NCBI GenBank assembly: GCA_943357275.1
Contig: CALRGL010000061.1
Coordinates: 1-6,211, forward strand
Direction: 5' to 3'
Length of the DNA stretch: 6,211 nt
From: Candidatus Uhrbacteria bacterium RIFOXYB12_FULL_58_10
GTDB taxonomy: Bacteria; Patescibacteriota; Patescibacteriia; UBA9934; GWF2-40-263
The notes beneath the pieces were generated by a model, which made no database searches, had not been told where the DNA came from, and saw nothing but the letters and a program-made list of their open reading frames with translations. Below are positions 6,159 to 6,211 of this stretch, one piece after another (the first letter of the stretch is position 1; every line of letters starts with the position of its first letter). A program made the translations under genes and the position numbers.

Positions 6159-6194
6159 CCAATGAATTCTCTCGAGAATTCATTGGCTGTTTTG
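6157..6194 (+). terminator. perfect 14-bp-arm hairpin followed by a short T-run (second terminator or operator)
   Basis: The arms agccaatgaattct (6157-6170) and agaattcattggct (6175-6188) are exact reverse complements around a CTCG loop. The sequence gttttg follows on the + strand, a weak T-run, while the opposite side gives no T-run, so a + strand terminator is favoured, perhaps a second one in tandem. The alternative is an operator: ttgact (6151-6156) resembles a -35 box and gagaat (6174-6179) stands 17 nt further as a weak -10, which would place the palindrome inside a promoter for a gene beyond the window. Confidence 0.55.
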
Positions 6195-6211
6195 TATCCA
6201 AGAATTTGGAG

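Noticed and set aside
6164..6181. Two EcoRI sites flanking an XhoI site, like a cloning adapter
   Set aside because: They fall inside a longer perfect hairpin with unrelated outer arm sequence, explained by the palindrome; no vector sequence adjoins it.
6197..6210. Short inverted repeat tccaa-gaat-ttgga at the window end
   Set aside because: Five-base arms are expected by chance and no function is suggested.
1..6211. Possible alternative genetic code (UGA as glycine, as in Gracilibacteria/Absconditabacteria)
   Set aside because: TGA ends the GT-C and HIT genes exactly at ATGA overlaps, and no conserved frame runs through an internal TGA.
1..6211. CRISPR array, tRNA, transposase or phage genes
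   Set aside because: No regularly spaced repeats, tRNA-like folds or matching protein motifs seen on either strand.

Overview
The window is a tightly packed, one-direction (+ strand) stretch of bacterial DNA of moderate, slightly AT-leaning composition using the standard stop codons. Genes overlap or nearly touch (11-nt overlap at 341-351, 4-nt ATGA overlaps at 1918 and 4188, a 1-nt gap at 5190). None of the six annotated starts inside the window has a recognisable Shine-Dalgarno sequence. This compactness, together with the style of the GT-C transferase and its beta-rich partner, suggests a Candidate Phyla Radiation (Patescibacteria, perhaps Parcubacteria-like) genome. That placement is an inference from protein style, not a proof.

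Region 1 (1-3744) holds four consecutive membrane or exported proteins. First is the 3' end of a CDP-alcohol phosphatidyltransferase (1-351). Next is a 526-aa polytopic GT-C glycosyltransferase-like protein (341-1921). It is followed by a 493-aa single-anchor, beta-rich extracytoplasmic protein with no assigned function (1918-3399), and a 112-aa small multi-pass membrane protein (3406-3744). The layout suggests an envelope lipid/glycan module.

Region 2 (3745-3780) is the only real intergenic gap between the long genes. It contains a perfect 16-bp palindrome (3756-3771) and an AT-rich -10-like element, so it could be the control point of the next operon.

Region 3 (3781-6048) encodes a HIT-family nucleotide-binding protein, then a canonical dTDP-glucose 4,6-dehydratase (RmlB/RfbB), then a 285-aa reductase-like SDR protein. 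The last protein resembles the plant and giant-virus bifunctional nucleotide-rhamnose synthase (NRS/ER, 3,5-epimerase/4-reductase) more than classical RmlD. It retains the Cys and Lys reported for epimerisation as well as the Tyr-x3-Lys of the reductase. Together the two enzymes could turn dTDP-4-keto-6-deoxyglucose chemistry into dTDP-L-rhamnose without a separate RmlC, giving an activated sugar for the surface glycan that region 1 may assemble.

Region 4 (6049-6211) contains a strong hairpin plus T-tract terminator (6069-6110), an alternative stem that competes with it (6096-6121), a possible 35-codon small ORF (6051-6158), and a perfect 14-bp-arm hairpin (6157-6188). I see no CRISPR array, tRNA, rRNA or mobile element. 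The most unusual content is the NRS/ER-like enzyme; I do not see a clear defence or otherwise wholly new system.
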